A stretch of 64,000 nt of DNA. It comes from Rusavskia elegans. Its lineage: Eukaryota; Ascomycota; Lecanoromycetes; Teloschistales; Teloschistaceae. A program made the position numbers and the translations under genes. The notes beneath the pieces are model-generated. The model had not been told where the DNA came from and searched no databases. It was given only the letters and a program-made list of their open reading frames with translations. Positions 11,078 to 22,431 of this stretch are shown here, piece after piece (position 1 is the stretch's first letter; every line of letters begins with the position of its first letter). The DNA is taken from the NCBI GenBank assembly GCA_011316305.1, contig SAUG01000002.1, positions 434,001 to 498,000 of the forward strand, given 5' to 3'.

Positions 11078-11608
11078 GTATCAAGCCAAGCTGGATGTTG
11101 ATACCTTCCCTCGGATCTCTCCCTGACCACCCTTCTCTACCAATCATTGCCTTCTTTGGTCTCGGGTTGATTAAGCTCTAGCAGATCATCATTACCGATG
11201 AGGTCTCTGCTTGGGTAGTAATGACATCAATACTCGATGCTGGAGATGTAGAAATTCGGTGTCCCCGTACTTGAGATGCTGAACGGACGGCATATCATTG
11301 AAGGAAAATAGAGCAGCAGATCAATTGTTTGATATTGGCCTGATTTTATTCTGTAGGTCTTTCTCCAAGCAAATAAGCTCATAACTTACATCTCGACAGA
11401 TCTACTCTATCTTGCTCCTGTGATTAGATGTTGCCATCTCGAAACAGATCCTCTGGAGATGGATTTATCCCAACTTCATCCGCAAGGACTTTACTCAGGT
11501 TATGCCAGTTGGAATCTCGGTTTCATTGCCGAAACCCCATTCTTCCAAAGATCGTTTACCGTGCTGTTGGCCAGGGTGCGGGCAGCCAATCTGGTCGAGG
11601 GCAGAAGA
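11078..11608. other. Spacer downstream of the thaumatin-like gene
   Basis: No coding region can be supported. It probably includes the 3' untranslated region of the minus-strand gene that ends at 11609. Confidence 0.5.
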
Positions 11609-12441
11609 TTAGCGATGCTTGACCAACGCTGTGTGGACACTCACCCCGACACAGCATTGAATATCACCACCGTCACACTTCCCGTACGCGTTCGCTCCAT
11701 GATCATCTGGATATGTGTAGGCTGCGCCTTGACACGGCTGGAAGAAAGGATCCGCTGGTCCGCCATTGATCAATTTCTTGGGATTGTAGCAAATGACTTT
11801 GTCGCCAGGTCCGTTCTGAGGGCAGGTGCGCCCGGTGCGGAAGAGGGGAATATTGCAGCCCGTCAGGGGAACACCGCCGCAGGAACAAGTGATAGGAACA
11901 CTATAGCCGTCGACGTATGAGACGTCGACACCGGGGCGATATCCCTGAGGCGCATTGAATGAAATTTCGATCTTGGAGTTGGCTGGATCGAAGGATTTGC
12001 CGATGAAGATGGCGCCTGAGTCGCAGATCAAATGGTCAGCTCAAAGAATTTCTCCCGCACAGAATGTCTCGAAGACTTACCGGCAAAATCACGCGTCACG
12101 ACGACTTGAGTGTTGGAACCAGCAAGGAATGTGTTGGTCGATGGGTTGCCGATGATGGTTGGGGATCCCACATTTGACTGGTAGGAGATTGGCAAATCCC
12201 AGCCGAAAGCATTGGTGATCTTAACAGTCAGACGGTCTCCATCGAACGCACCGACTTCCTTGGCCCTATGGGCGAGGTCAGGCGCAATCGTGGGCTCGGG
12301 CAGATTCAATGCTCCACCAATGGCAGTGCTAAATGCGGAGGTAGGAGAAGGGATAGGAGATCCACGTAGTGCAAGGCGTCCCCGAGCCCAGGCTGGGTCG
12401 ATGGCAATGGCAAGAGCGGTCATGTAGAGACTGGGAATCAT
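11609..12441 (-). CDS. Secreted thaumatin-like protein
   Basis: Two exons (12441-12081 and 12015-11609) join across a 65-nt GTAAGT...CAG intron to give 255 aa. The chosen ATG starts a hydrophobic N-terminus (MIPSLYMTALAIAI) that looks like a signal peptide. The second half matches the thaumatin/osmotin family: VDVSYVDGYSVPIT corresponds to the V-D-x-x-x-V-D-G-x-x-x-P signature. ADPFFQPC followed by AYTYPDDH matches the F-F-K-x-x-C-P-x-A-Y-S-Y-P-x-D-D region. Paired cysteines are spread through the C-terminal half. Fungal members (CetA/CalA type) are secreted or wall-associated and some act in spore germination; that role is not shown here. It is an intact gene inside an otherwise decayed region. 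An upstream in-frame extension to 12600 is possible but lacks a signal peptide. Confidence 0.7.
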
Positions 12442-13437
12442 GGCGAATATGGTTTTGAAAAAGGCTGCAGGGTCAGGTGGAAGAAGATCGGACCGTAGCA
12501 GTGTCTCTTGCTGAATGCTCGAAATGAAGGACAGAAGCTGTAGCTGCAAAGCGAGACTGGGTCTTCCAGAGAATGAAGGGAATCGATCACTACCGGACAC
12601 GATATAAGCAGATCAGATTACACTTAATGAATGAATATCTCGCAATTCCAGCAGAGGGTCGACGGGAGAAAGTTTAGTGGGTGAAGATAAAGGTGTAGTG
12701 TGGGCACGTGAAGCGAAATCTAGTCCACTTCTCGACCTCATTGGCCAGTTTTAGAGTCAAAAGATGCAAGACGAGAGAAATCCCTTAAGCCTCTCATACT
12801 AACACAAATACAACTCGGCGTGGAGGCTACTGTCGGCTTAACAGCTCGTAGATTTTACAGTAATCATTCACGAAGATTTGATCAATACACGATACCTTTC
12901 TTCCACGCCGTCAAAGATATCCCTTGAGTTGGAACCGACGGATTAAGTTTCGCGGGAAATTTTCGGGATCATCAGATGTGGGTACCTTATGTTTTGCGAC
13001 TTGATATGAGTGCAGAGGAAAGAGCGTCGAGATAGACAGTGTCGCCGATGAGCTATGTCCAGTTGGCTCTCTATATCCTGACCATTGAAGGTGCGAGGCG
13101 GGCCAGCTGCCACCTTGGTTGACCGAGGTGACACACTCATAAGATCAATTCGTGTTGAACTAATATCTCAGGGTATGAAAAACTGCATGTCATGACGGCT
13201 TCGGTAGCTTCGTCATCTCGCATAGCGTAGGTCTTCTTTTAGTTCACACTCTTGTACTTCGAAACATCGATAAGTTGTGGATCGTTAGATCGAATCCAAA
13301 AACGCGCGGCAGCGGCACTTTTGACACTAGCGTCAATCTAGGTGACTTACGGGCCAACGTCATCCGGGAAGGAGCAGAGTAAGAATTAGCCATTCCACCG
13401 ATGATGGCTGTTCGAACGGGTTTCAGCGACTCTTGCA
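12442..13437. other. Divergent intergenic region, no gene seen
   Basis: This separates the thaumatin-like gene (minus) from the dehydrogenase gene (plus) and must hold both promoters. I see no further coding region. Confidence 0.5.
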
Positions 13438-14618
13438 ATGTCTCCGAGCACGATCCACAGCGTCCGCAAGATCTACAAGATCGCATCGATACCTGCAGAT
13501 GGCATCGGACCAGAAGTTATCCGCGCTGGCATCCAAGTCTTGAACAAGCTCGCATCTGTCCTCGGTGAATTCGAGTTCCATTTCACTGATTTGGATTGGG
13601 GAAGCGAAGTCTACAAAAAGACCGGCAAGTACATTCCAGATAGCGGATTGGATTCGTTGAAAGGTTACAATGCAATTCTCTTCGGAGCCGTCGGCGATCG
13701 AGGTAAGCATTTGCAGTCACTGGTCCTTCTATTGTCATCACCTGATGCCGACGTATAGATGTTCCTGATCACATCTCCCTTTGGAGCCTTCGTCTAGCGA
13801 TATGCCAGCCTTTCCAACAATATGCAAATCTCCGACCAACCCGAGTCCTTCGAGGCACCTCTTCTCCTCTCCGCAACTGTCCGCCTGGCAGCCTGGATTG
13901 GCTCATAGTCCGTGAGAACACTGAAGGTGAGTATGCAGGACAAGGGGGGCGTACGCACATCGGAACTCCGTGGGAAGTGGCGACTGAAGTGGCCATCTTC
14001 AGCCGCCATGGCATCGAGCGACTAATGAGATTCGCTTTCCAATGCGCGCAAAAGAGACCTAGGAAGAAGATAACTATAGTGACGAAAAGTAACGCCCAGC
14101 GAAACGGTTTGGTCTTGTGGGATGAAGTGGCGACTGCAGTAGCCAAGGACTTCCGAGACGTTGAGATGGACAAGATGCTGGTCGACGCCATGACTGTACG
14201 AATGACTTTGCAGCCGGATACGATCGATACAATCGTCGCAACGAACCTGCATGCCGATATCTTGAGCGATTTGGCCGCTGCCCTCGCGGGTAGCATTGGC
14301 ATTGCCCCCACGAGCAATCTGGACCCCAGCAGGCAATGCCCGAGTATGTTTGAGCCAATTCACGGCAGTGCCTGGGATATAGCTGGGAAGGGTATCGCAA
14401 ACCCTATAGCGACATTTTGGACGGCTGCAGAGATGATCAGATGGCTTGGGCATGAGGGGGCGGCCGATGGCTTGATGAATTGTGTAGAAAACGTTTGCGA
14501 ACGTGGAGTTAAGACAAAAGATCTTGGAGGGTCTGCGAATACAAAAGAGGTCACAGAGGCTGTCTGCAATGAGATTGAGGGTGTGCTTGGACAGATAGGC
14601 AAAGGTGTGATCCACTAA
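13438..14618 (+). CDS. Tartrate/D-malate-type decarboxylating dehydrogenase
   Basis: Exons 13438-13702 and 13759-14618 (56-nt intron, phase 1) encode 374 aa, normal for the isopropylmalate/isocitrate dehydrogenase superfamily. Family landmarks appear in order: IPADGIGPEVI near the N-terminus, FGAVGDRDVPDHISLW across the splice, the substrate-binding YANLRPTRVLRG, VRENTEGEYAGQGGR, the catalytic lysine in TKSNAQRNG, the metal-binding aspartates around ATNLHADILSDLAAALAG, and MFEPIHGSAWDIAGKGIANP. The VPDHISLW and NLRPTRV phrases favour the tartrate dehydrogenase/D-malate oxidase (TtuC/DmlA) group over leucine-pathway IPMDH. Expected reaction: NAD-dependent oxidation, with decarboxylation, of D-malate or tartrate-like acids. 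GSAWD replaces the usual GSAPD, an oddity next to the cofactor site. No mitochondrial presequence is obvious. Confidence 0.85.
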
Positions 14619-14955
14619 AAAGAGGTGTGCTGAACCGACTGCAGCGTAAGATCGCTGCTCGAGGGGATCCAAGCCTGGGATACATCAGAATATCATCATC
14701 TTCCATCAGCGAAGATGGTTATCGATCGATCGCGATTCCGAGCAGGTTATTCCAATGCAAATAGCAATCATTACGGTCGTCTTATAGCCGTTGCGGCTCG
14801 AAAACAACATGCACCGGGATACACGTGAGATGGGAAGTCTGCAGCAATCTGAGCTTATGAATCCATTCGTTCTTATCTGACTTGTCATCGACCTAGCGCC
14901 AGCCAGTGGTCCGACAGTGGTTTTTGGTGGTACATGACGAGATTGAAGATCCCTT

Positions 14956-15760
14956 TCAAACCTTGCTATCGGATGAGCCAGCGGGAGTTAGCATCTCCGG
15001 GGCTGCCGCTTTCGCCGAAAGCTGTCCAGCCGCTGCTTTGCGCTTGAGTCTCCCCATCAAGCGTTCCAAGGCTTCCTCGGTTCGAGAAAGGACTGTTTCG
15101 AGTTGCTGCTGGAGCTCCTCCGGGAATTCGTCCTCTTCTTTCTCTACGGTGGCCATTATCGCTTCGGTCTGGATGTGCGTCTGTTCTGCCATTGCAGTCA
15201 CCGCTTCCACAGGCTCGGGTTCTTTGGCCTGCTTTTCCAAGAGCTCCAAATGCTTCGTGTACTTCTCCATGATTTCGGACTGCTTGGTGAACATTTTGAT
15301 GATGGCTTCGGCGTCTGTGGTTTTCTTGGAACCATCCTACAACGCGGTCAGTGGGTCGATCTACCCTTCTCGGACATACTTCTTACCCCGTGTGCCACTG
15401 AGGCGGCGTTGTCTTTCATCAGCTGTTGAAAGTCATCGGCACCAAGGACTTCGCCTTTCTACTTCAAAATTAGCGAGTTCTGGATGTTAAGATGTCATGG
15501 AAACCTGCAGCTATCTTGTCCTCAATGGCGGTGGTCTTCTTGAGGTTTTTGAACGCCTCGGTGAAGGGAAGACCATTTTCCTGGTATGAAGTTAGTGAGA
15601 CTCCTACTTAGTATGTTCTTGGGTTTACAACCTTGAAGTCGGAAGCCAGTTTGCTCTTTTGTGGTTGCCCATCCCCTGCAATGTCATCTACGAGAAGTGG
15701 GTTGAATCGTGTGGTAACAAGTCCTTCGCGGAGTCCGCCGTTGGCTGAGTTCGCTGACAT
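14956..15760 (-). CDS. Small coiled-coil hypothetical protein
   Basis: Four exons (15760-15632, 15580-15505, 15454-15387, 15336-14956) close in frame to 217 aa. The introns are 51, 50 and 50 nt. The protein starts MSANSANGGLREGLVTTRFN and ends with an Ala/Lys-rich tail. The last exon holds a long amphipathic helix (MFTKQSEIMEKYTKHLELLE) followed by an acidic coiled-coil stretch, giving a likely oligomerising C-terminus. No signal peptide or membrane segment is seen. I do not recognise a domain. It is convergent with the dehydrogenase gene (338 bp between stop codons). The third intron acceptor (AAAG) was chosen because it alone keeps frame. Confidence 0.7.
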
Positions 15761-16094
15761 GTTTGCAGAACCTCACGCTGTGTTCCTTGGAGTCACAAAG
15801 CACAAGGGTGTATGGTGCAGATTTGGAGTCGGGGTTGGCACAAATATTTATAGCCAGGATCCTAGTCTACGTAGCTAACAACGACGTGATAACTACAGTA
15901 ACAACAGTTATCACCTATGTTGCATCCTAGTAAAGGGACTAAGGCTGTATTGTGCGGAGCGGGACCTTGTCGCTTAAGAAGACCTGGTAAACAACATAAT
16001 GGAGCACAATGTCGAAAGATGGTCACCTTCCCATTCTTTCGTCTCGCATACATAACAGCAAGATGTTCGGTCCTATGGCGTTGGATGGCCAGCA
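15761..16094. other. Spacer before the paralog cluster
   Basis: Upstream region of the coiled-coil gene. A TATTTATA-like box lies at about 15845-15852, 85-90 bp upstream of the start at 15760. No gene is seen. Confidence 0.5.
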
Positions 16095-16485
16095 TCAGCC
16101 TTCGATCATGAACTCCTCCAGGACCCGCTTCTCCAAATCTTCCAGCTCTGTGTGCAGATCATCGACTTTCCGCAATATTCCCTCCATGCTCTGCTGCCAA
16201 CAGGCGTTGACCTCGATATTCAAGCTCTCTTGGTCTCGAAAGGCAGATTGTCGCCCAAGCAACCACATCCTAAGCCGCTCGGTCGACTTGAACATAAGCA
16301 TACAATGATCGTATTCTTTGAGATCAAGTGCAGATAAGCCCTGGTTGGTAGACAGCATATTAATTGGATGGAGGTGGTAGGCAAAATGTTCGGATCGGAT
16401 GGTCTGCGTTGACTGTTTAGTATGGTTCACGTCAAGGAAGGAGTGGAGATGGACATACAATCATCTCCACCTGTGGTTCAGGCAT
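16095..16485 (-). CDS. Cluster paralog 1, small two-exon protein
   Basis: Exons 16485-16459 and 16403-16095 flank a 55-nt GTATGT...CAG intron in phase 0 and give 111 aa. Exon 2 opens TIRSEHFAYHL, a variant of the cluster's I-R-S-K-T-F-x-Y motif. It ends with a coiled-coil helix (MEGILRKVDDLHTELEDLE). Exon 1 encodes only MPEPQVEMI. The frame stays open upstream without an ATG for about 190 bases, so the start is uncertain and an extra upstream exon is possible. No signal peptide, membrane segment or known domain is seen. It is identified mainly by shared gene structure with its neighbours on the same strand. Confidence 0.6.
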
Positions 16486-16933
16486 GTTTGCTTCCTCCAC
16501 GAATGTTCTCTTAGGCACCGAGAAGAAGCTGTCGGATCTTGGATCTATAGCAACGTCTTCCCTTTCCCAACTGTTTGCGGGACACTCCAGGATTGCAGCT
16601 GCTAGGCCGACCTCATTGAGCTCTGAATATGTTACAACGTGTAGGCAAGGTGAGTTGTACAGCTACCGCTTGGACCGCACTATACAGCCGGATAAATTGA
16701 TGTTGCTGAGGTCAGAAATGTTGTCACTCAAGGCACTTAAATCAAAGCATAACGAGAGTTAATCACAAAAGTCGCCTAATATTCATCACAACAGTCATCA
16801 CAGATGCGAACAGTCATGGCTTTAGACCATGCAACATAATCCAGTGTGACGCAACATTGGTTGTGGCGGCCATGCCGTCTAGGCGCTACTCATTGACACT
16901 TCAACCAAGTTGGCGGACATCGACATGGATCGT

Positions 16934-17432
16934 TCAGCCAGTACTTCTCTCCAATGTAGACCCGTCAAGCCCTCGCAAAAACGCATCCAATTTTGTAAAG
17001 TCCTGGACAACCCTACACCTCGAGATTTCAATTCGCAATTTTCGAAATTCCCACAACCAGTCGTCATTAATCCTACGTAATCCCTCGATCTCTCGCCGGT
17101 GGGCTGCCGTGTCGCCGGTGTTCAAGATATTTGCACTCGTGGAGAGGAAGTAACATCGGGCTGCTAGCAAATCTTCAAGACGTTTCAACGCGTCCTCATG
17201 GCTCTTGAAGGTTTTGAAGCAGCTGCAATAAGAGTCTAGCGACTCGCACTGGACGCAGGAGCACCGAGGCTCTGTGAAGTCGTAGCTGAAACTTTTAGAG
17301 CGAATTGGCTATCTATAATCAGTGTTTTTGCTCAACGAGGCGACATGTTGTAATCTGCCAGTAGAGAAAAGGAGATGTACACACGATTACAGCCCTTGAA
17401 TTACACTTTGGATCGGCTCCTGAAGTCGTCAT
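16934..17432 (-). CDS. Cluster paralog 2, small two-exon protein
   Basis: Exons 17432-17385 (MTTSGADPKCNSRAVI) and 17308-16934 join in phase 0 across a 76-nt intron to give 140 aa. Exon 2 opens PIRSKSFSYDF, the cluster motif. A Cys-rich insertion follows (C-S-C-x-x-C, then C-S-C), unique to this copy and possibly metal-binding. The C-terminal part has the shared helix pattern (IEGLRRINDDWLWEFRKLR), matching L-R-x(n)-W-x-x-E of other copies. No signal peptide is seen and the protein is probably intracellular. Function unknown. Confidence 0.65.
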
Positions 17433-18376
17433 CTTTGTGTCTAGCAATACTGGTGAGACACAAGTCGTTACACAGCTGAAGGAGGGTATTTAAAAGGTAG
17501 ACTCCGAATCAGGTGGGTGGTTGTTTTAGGACTGTTTTATACCCAGCACAATTCTGTTGACCGTACAAAAGGGCAGTTTTTCCAATGACGAATTTCCTCG
17601 ACGTCATTCTAGAATCCAAAATTGATCAATCGTCAACAGTCCTGATGATAACACTTTGCTGGTAACCAGGCTGTACTGACATTGAGCGGAAAGCGTGACA
17701 GAAACGAGGTGAAACCAAATTTTTTAAGGCAAATTCTTTTCCTGTATTCTTCTATCAGCAAAAGTAATTCCGCTCTGGCTAATGAATCGTCTTTCGAACC
17801 GCATCCCTGCATACGTCGTCTTGACTACAATATTTCCCGGGCTAGTAGCAACCAAGAAAGCTGTACTAATGGAATTTATTCTTCTAGAAATTAGAGGTTA
17901 CGCCGCTGCTTACAGTATTCGAGGGTAGTTCAAGGAGGGCTACCACACAGCATCCACCAAACAAATCTCCAGGAACCTAAATCATTCCATGGTCTTCCCC
18001 CTGGCAATTTGGCATTCGATATGCGCTTATAGCTCTTGTAGCAGTTGGTATTATCCTATGCACCGGCAAGTGGTTCTGACGTGCTTGGCAGTATCTTTCA
18101 GCCCCGGCAATTGAGAAGCAATCGTTAGGACGATGTCTTACATCGAGATACCGACTGTTTCACGCCCTTCGTTGCGATTGCTTGATATGGAAGCGAGCTT
18201 GCGTGTTCGATCGCCGTTGAGTGAGAGAGTCAACTGCCACTTACCCAATGTGAGATATTTTCTTGTTCTAGTCATGGTCCATCAATTTGATATTCCTTAC
18301 TTTTGAAATCTCATGATCCTTGCACCGACTCGCTCCATTTTCAAGTTGCAATTGAGACCAACACCCTTTCACAACA
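17433..18376. other. Spacer inside the paralog cluster
   Basis: No coding region is supported. It is AT-richer than the flanking genes, and I found no further copy of the cluster motif here. Confidence 0.45.
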
Positions 18377-18856
18377 ATGGCACCTCTCGAGCCGAATGGT
18401 ACCTACAAGGAAACCCATGTAAAGATGGCTCTCGAAGATCTTGTAGTCCTTTATTTCAGCTGTAATCCGACGCTGAACACAAGCGCCGAAGCGAAGGACC
18501 TCTATGCATAATCTCGCCACCTTTTGGGAGGGAAAGATATGTCCAAGGCACAATCCAAATCCCTGAGAGCGGCCCTCAACTATCGACTGAACTTGATGAC
18601 CGCCGCAACGCGGTACAAGGATCGATGTGGTCTCCATTATCCAGATTACCACGAATTTGACAGCCATAACTGGCACAATAGCATCCTAATTACTGTGCAG
18701 CCTGGGACGCCTCCGAAGTTCGATCCCGCCTACATGGCCTATAGTGCTTGCATTTTCATGATTCAATCGTCACAATTGTTCGATCCGCCGCCTTTGCGGA
18801 ATCAGGTCGGAGCCTCGAGAATGGCGAGGCTCTCTTACAGCCTCTCTCTGATATAA
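18377..18856 (+). pseudogene. Hypothetical gene with premature TAA
   Basis: A plus-strand frame starts at an ATG (MAPLEPNGTYKETHVK...) and stops after 44 codons at TAA 18509-18511. The same frame then stays open and coding-like to 18856 (includes SKAQSKSLRAALNYRL and YPDYHEFDSHNWHN). A CAA-to-TAA change would explain the break. The 3' end is unclear and may include introns. It carries no cluster motif and lies in opposite orientation to its neighbours. Either a 44-aa peptide gene or, more likely, a broken larger gene. Confidence 0.4.
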
Positions 18857-19355
18857 TATGTCTCTCATGCGGATGCCTTAGATACCCTGAGACTATCTCC
18901 GACTATGCACCATACAGACAAGGCTGCAACTAGTTATACCCGTGCATTCGCGATGCGAGCTCCTACGAGTCGCTCTGTACTCTTTGACGGATACCAGTAC
19001 ATTTCAAGATTGGGCAAACGAATGCGCTCACGTTCACGCTAGGAGCATCGACGCCGTTGAAAACACTGCTGGTCAGCAAGTTGTAACCACATTATGTCAA
19101 AAGTGTAGCGCAAAATTGGCCGACCGAGATCAGTTCGGAATATCTATTCTCCTTGTGTTTACTTGGTAGTACGACCAACCCTGCTCTCATTGTAGATGAG
19201 CCTCTCTGTCCGAAAATTAGATGATTGAGATCCCACATGAACCGTGCCATCAAAGCACTGGCTGGGCACGCTTGAAGCCGAATTCTGCATGCGACTGGAC
19301 TGGATCCTCTCAATCTAGCACCCAGTGGATGACACAAGACCCCAAACCCACACAC
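18857..19355. other. Spacer inside the paralog cluster
   Basis: Short open frames occur on both strands (for example 18942-19169, plus), but none has splice or motif support. Confidence 0.4.
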
Positions 19356-19789
19356 TCAATCCTCCTCATTGCCACCGTCGGAAGGAAGTGTGGATTTGTA
19401 TTGCACCACAACATGAAATAACTCCGACAACCATCCGTAAGCTTTGGAGTCCAGCTTCTCCATCTCTTGCCGTAGTTTGGTATATTCAGACACCGGCATC
19501 TTCTCCGATTGAGAGGAAAGATAAGCAGCCCGGGACTGAAGCATTAGCGACAAATCGTGCATCTTGTAGGTGTCAGACAGGAGATGTTGGCTGTCTTTGG
19601 CGGCACGGTCGGTCCATTTGCCTTCTTTGAATTGCTGAGCCGTACCGGGGATTAGGAAGCAGTAGTTGAAGGTTTTGCTGCGGATGGGCTATTCTCGAGT
19701 CAGTAAGATTGCTGGGGGACGATTTGCGTCTTTGTACTTACGACGATCGCGGTTCTCCCCTGCCATGGGAGGCCACTCGAAGAAGACAT
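19356..19789 (-). CDS. Cluster paralog 3, small two-exon protein
   Basis: Exons 19789-19742 (MSSSSGLPWQGRTAIV) and 19688-19356 join in phase 0 across a 53-nt GTAAGT...TAG intron to give 126 aa. Exon 2 begins PIRSKTFNYCF, the clearest version of the cluster motif. The C-terminal half is helical (EYTKLRQEMEKLDSKAYGW then LSELF), again L-R...W-x-x-E/L. Exon 1 has the same length as in paralog 2 and both end in a T/R-A-I/V-I/V phrase. No signal peptide or known domain. Function unknown. Confidence 0.7.
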
Positions 19790-20157
19790 CGTTGACGAAG
19801 TTATGGACGTAGCTGAGAGTTGGCTTATTTGATTTACTGGCAGTGTGAAAGGTTAATAGGGAAAGTGGTAAGCCGAGCGACTAGTGTTGTACATCGCCTA
19901 AAATGCTACCCAACACAGCTGTTGATACTGACGACTGTCAAGAAAATTGATGGACAGGAATTCAGCCCGGTGTTATCGACCAGCGTCAATCAGATGCTGT
20001 GCCAGAGCATGCAACTCGTATACGATCACTCTGATGCTGATCACGAATAAGGAAGAACTCTCACACGTCATTTTTTTTGCTCCACCGAACTATATCCTGC
20101 CTCCCGACTTTGTTCAACAGCCGACTACCCCTCCGCAAAGATAAATTCCACCGCCAG
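19790..20157. other. Spacer between paralogs 3 and 4
   Basis: Presumed promoter of paralog 3 and 3' flank of paralog 4. No gene is seen. Confidence 0.5.
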
Positions 20158-20573
20158 TCATAGTTGCGGTCCGGCATCAAGAATCTCAAACTCTGCAATC
20201 CAGCCCTTCATTCTTTGCCGCAACCCTTCAAACTCCAACTTCATCGCTTTCTCTGCGGAATCCCTAGCGGAGAAGCTGGTTTCGAAATACTTGACCCGCT
20301 TCTCAAGCAATTGGCTCAGAGCTTCCATCTTGGCCCAGTCATCTTCGAAGGTTTCGACGTCGATCCGGTACTTTACGTCAAAGGACCAAGAATTTCTTGG
20401 TGTGCCGTTTTCGTCGAAGAGTTTCGTGAAGTGGTAATTGAAGGTTTTGGTGCGGAGGCACTGGGTTCGTTAGGCTTTTCCTCTATGTGCAAATTATGGA
20501 AATTGAAGATTGGGAGATTTACAAAGCCGGAAGCATCTTCATCCTTGATGATTTCAACGGTGTCCGAGGCCAT
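20158..20573 (-). CDS. Cluster paralog 4, small two-exon protein
   Basis: Exons 20573-20523 (MASDTVEIIKDEDASGF) and 20460-20158 join in phase 0 across a 62-nt intron that has a CTAAC branch-like site just before the acceptor. The product is 117 aa. Exon 2 begins CLRTKTFNYHF (cluster motif). A helical region follows with WAKMEALSQLLEKRV, and the shared C-terminal pattern FEGLRQRMKGWIAEFEIL. No signal peptide. It is the best template of the family because both conserved elements are complete. Confidence 0.7.
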
Positions 20574-21246
20574 GATGGATCCTGCCACCGAAGGAAAGAT
20601 TCTTGGTTGGCCTGGATTGGGTTGTGGGGTTGTGGGAATTGGTGGAAGTTGTTGATCGGAAAGTTGAAGATTGTTTCGACTGTGAACCTGGGATTCACGA
20701 TAGAAAAGGTATGTTTTCGGAGCGACAAACTATATCCTTATAAGCAGAGTCGTCGCAAGAATCTGTAACTTCCAAAATGTTGATTCTGTGTAATTCAGGT
20801 CACCTGACTGTTTCTCGATTCATTAATAAATAGATTCTCTCTTGCTCTCTTCAGACTTACTTTCACCAAAAAGCTGATGTATTTCTAGAATCGTTTGCTC
20901 CTACGTCTACACAAAAAATCCACTAACCTCATTGGTGAATGCTTTACGGCAGATCGTCGTATTTTGGCATATTTGCACCCGCTGGAGTATGTTCTCTTTG
21001 TGACAACGGGTGAAACATGCCCGGTACAAGATACCCAATTGAGTTTAGGCAAGCATGCAATACCATTAGGTCTAATCGGAACAATTGCAAAAACAGCTGG
21101 TTAGTTTTGATAGTTCCTGCCTGCTGTACCTCAACAGATTTCTATATTTCTGTTGAAATTCCACCTGAACCGTCCAGCTGAACAGTACTGTAGGTCCAAC
21201 ATTTGTTCCTCATTGCAATATATTCTACCAAGCAATATTCTACTAA
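20574..21246. other. Spacer, head-to-head between paralogs 4 and 5
   Basis: Paralog 4 (minus) and paralog 5 (plus) diverge from here. No gene is supported. Confidence 0.5.
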
Positions 21247-21857
21247 TCTTATTACACTATCCCTCCACTTCCAACGTTAACCACAACATCAGCCATCCCC
21301 AAACATCGAACTATCGTCCCCCCAAAACCCCGAAGCACAACGTCAACAGTAACCCCACAATCCGACCACAGAGAAGAAATCTCGCTCGTAAGATCAACAG
21401 GCCCAGAACCACCTCCAACCCATCTCCCACACTAACCCCAACCCAGCACCTAACAACAACCACCTTCTCCCTCCATATCTCCAAACCCAAAAACCTCACC
21501 CGCCGGCACCGCCGCCAGAGATCCATTGAGAATAACCGCCACGCACGCAACAAATTCCAAACCCACCATTTACAACACTTGACGAGGTTGAAAATATTAC
21601 TCTTCAATGAACAAAGGATCGTTTCGCAGATTTTGGCGCTCCCTGGCGTTAAATGCACGGGTACGCGGGACTGCACCGGAGGGGGATGTTGTTGTGCAGG
21701 TGCAGAAAGCGATGCAGGAGGGGATGGCGGAGTTGTTGGTGAGGGTGGATGGTTGGTGGTGGAGGTTGGCGCTGTTTGTGCGGAGGGGGATCAGATAGTG
21801 CTGGATGGATTGGAGAGGGTAGAGGGGGGAAGGTGTGGGTTGTTGGTTGTGGGTTGA
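21247..21857 (+). pseudogene. Cluster paralog 5, inverted and frameshifted
   Basis: This is the only copy on the plus strand. Exon 1 (open from 21247, no ATG) ends at 21387 with HREEISL. A well-formed 59-nt intron follows (GTAAGA, CACTAACC, CAG). Exon 2 starts at 21447 with HLTTTTFSLHI, a decayed cluster motif. The next part, TRLKILLFNEQRIVSQI, matches MLKILLMQRQTAIIQM of paralog 6. The match then moves to another frame (MQEGMAELLVRVDGW, against LREGVAELLVKVDTW) and back again (WLVVEVGAVCAEGDQ, against WLREVRAVGAECD). So two compensating frameshifts lie at about 21650-21690 and 21755. Exon 1 also aligns with paralog 6. It is a degenerate sister of paralog 6 in inverted orientation. Confidence 0.6.
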
Positions 21858-22431
21858 GCTTGAGGGTCTGGTTGATGGTTATCTTGGTTTGACAGAGGCT
21901 GTCTGTTGCGTACAGCACCTCAAGGATTCTAAGGTACGGTGCATACAATGAATTGTTTCATTTCGGACGATCGGCACACGATTCCATATTCTGAGTTTTA
22001 TATATCTCTTGATGGGCATGGCAGTGTCGTCTAGAGGATCCACGGAGTTGCATACCTAACGACTTCGGCGTAAGCGACGAACGTCGTTCTTTTGGATTCT
22101 AGCTCACCGAAGGATCCCTGCTTACTTTCCGGAACCAAGATCCCAGATCATAGAACAACGAATGCCCGACGAAGCGGGAAGAGCAACGACAGCGTGCCGG
22201 ATAATCAGGTTGCAAGGCATATCTCCCCCCTCAACCAATTCTCACACGCATTGCGGGAAGAGTGGAAACACGTATTTTGAGACAGAGACCCACAACCTTG
22301 ATCGATTACATTGCTGGTACCAATTCAGAGTATGACGAACTCCCTCAGTCAAGTGGAAGCTATCGATATGGCAGACTTTGAAGCTCAATATTTGTCTTGC
22401 GGTAACCTATTCTTTCCACAGTCTGAAAAAT
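21858..22431. other. Spacer, tail-to-tail between paralogs 5 and 6
   Basis: Paralog 5 and paralog 6 converge on this stretch. No gene is supported. Confidence 0.5.

Noticed and set aside
11420..11920. Plus-strand open frame opposite the thaumatin-like gene
   Set aside because: Antisense shadow of a gene with clear family motifs on the minus strand.
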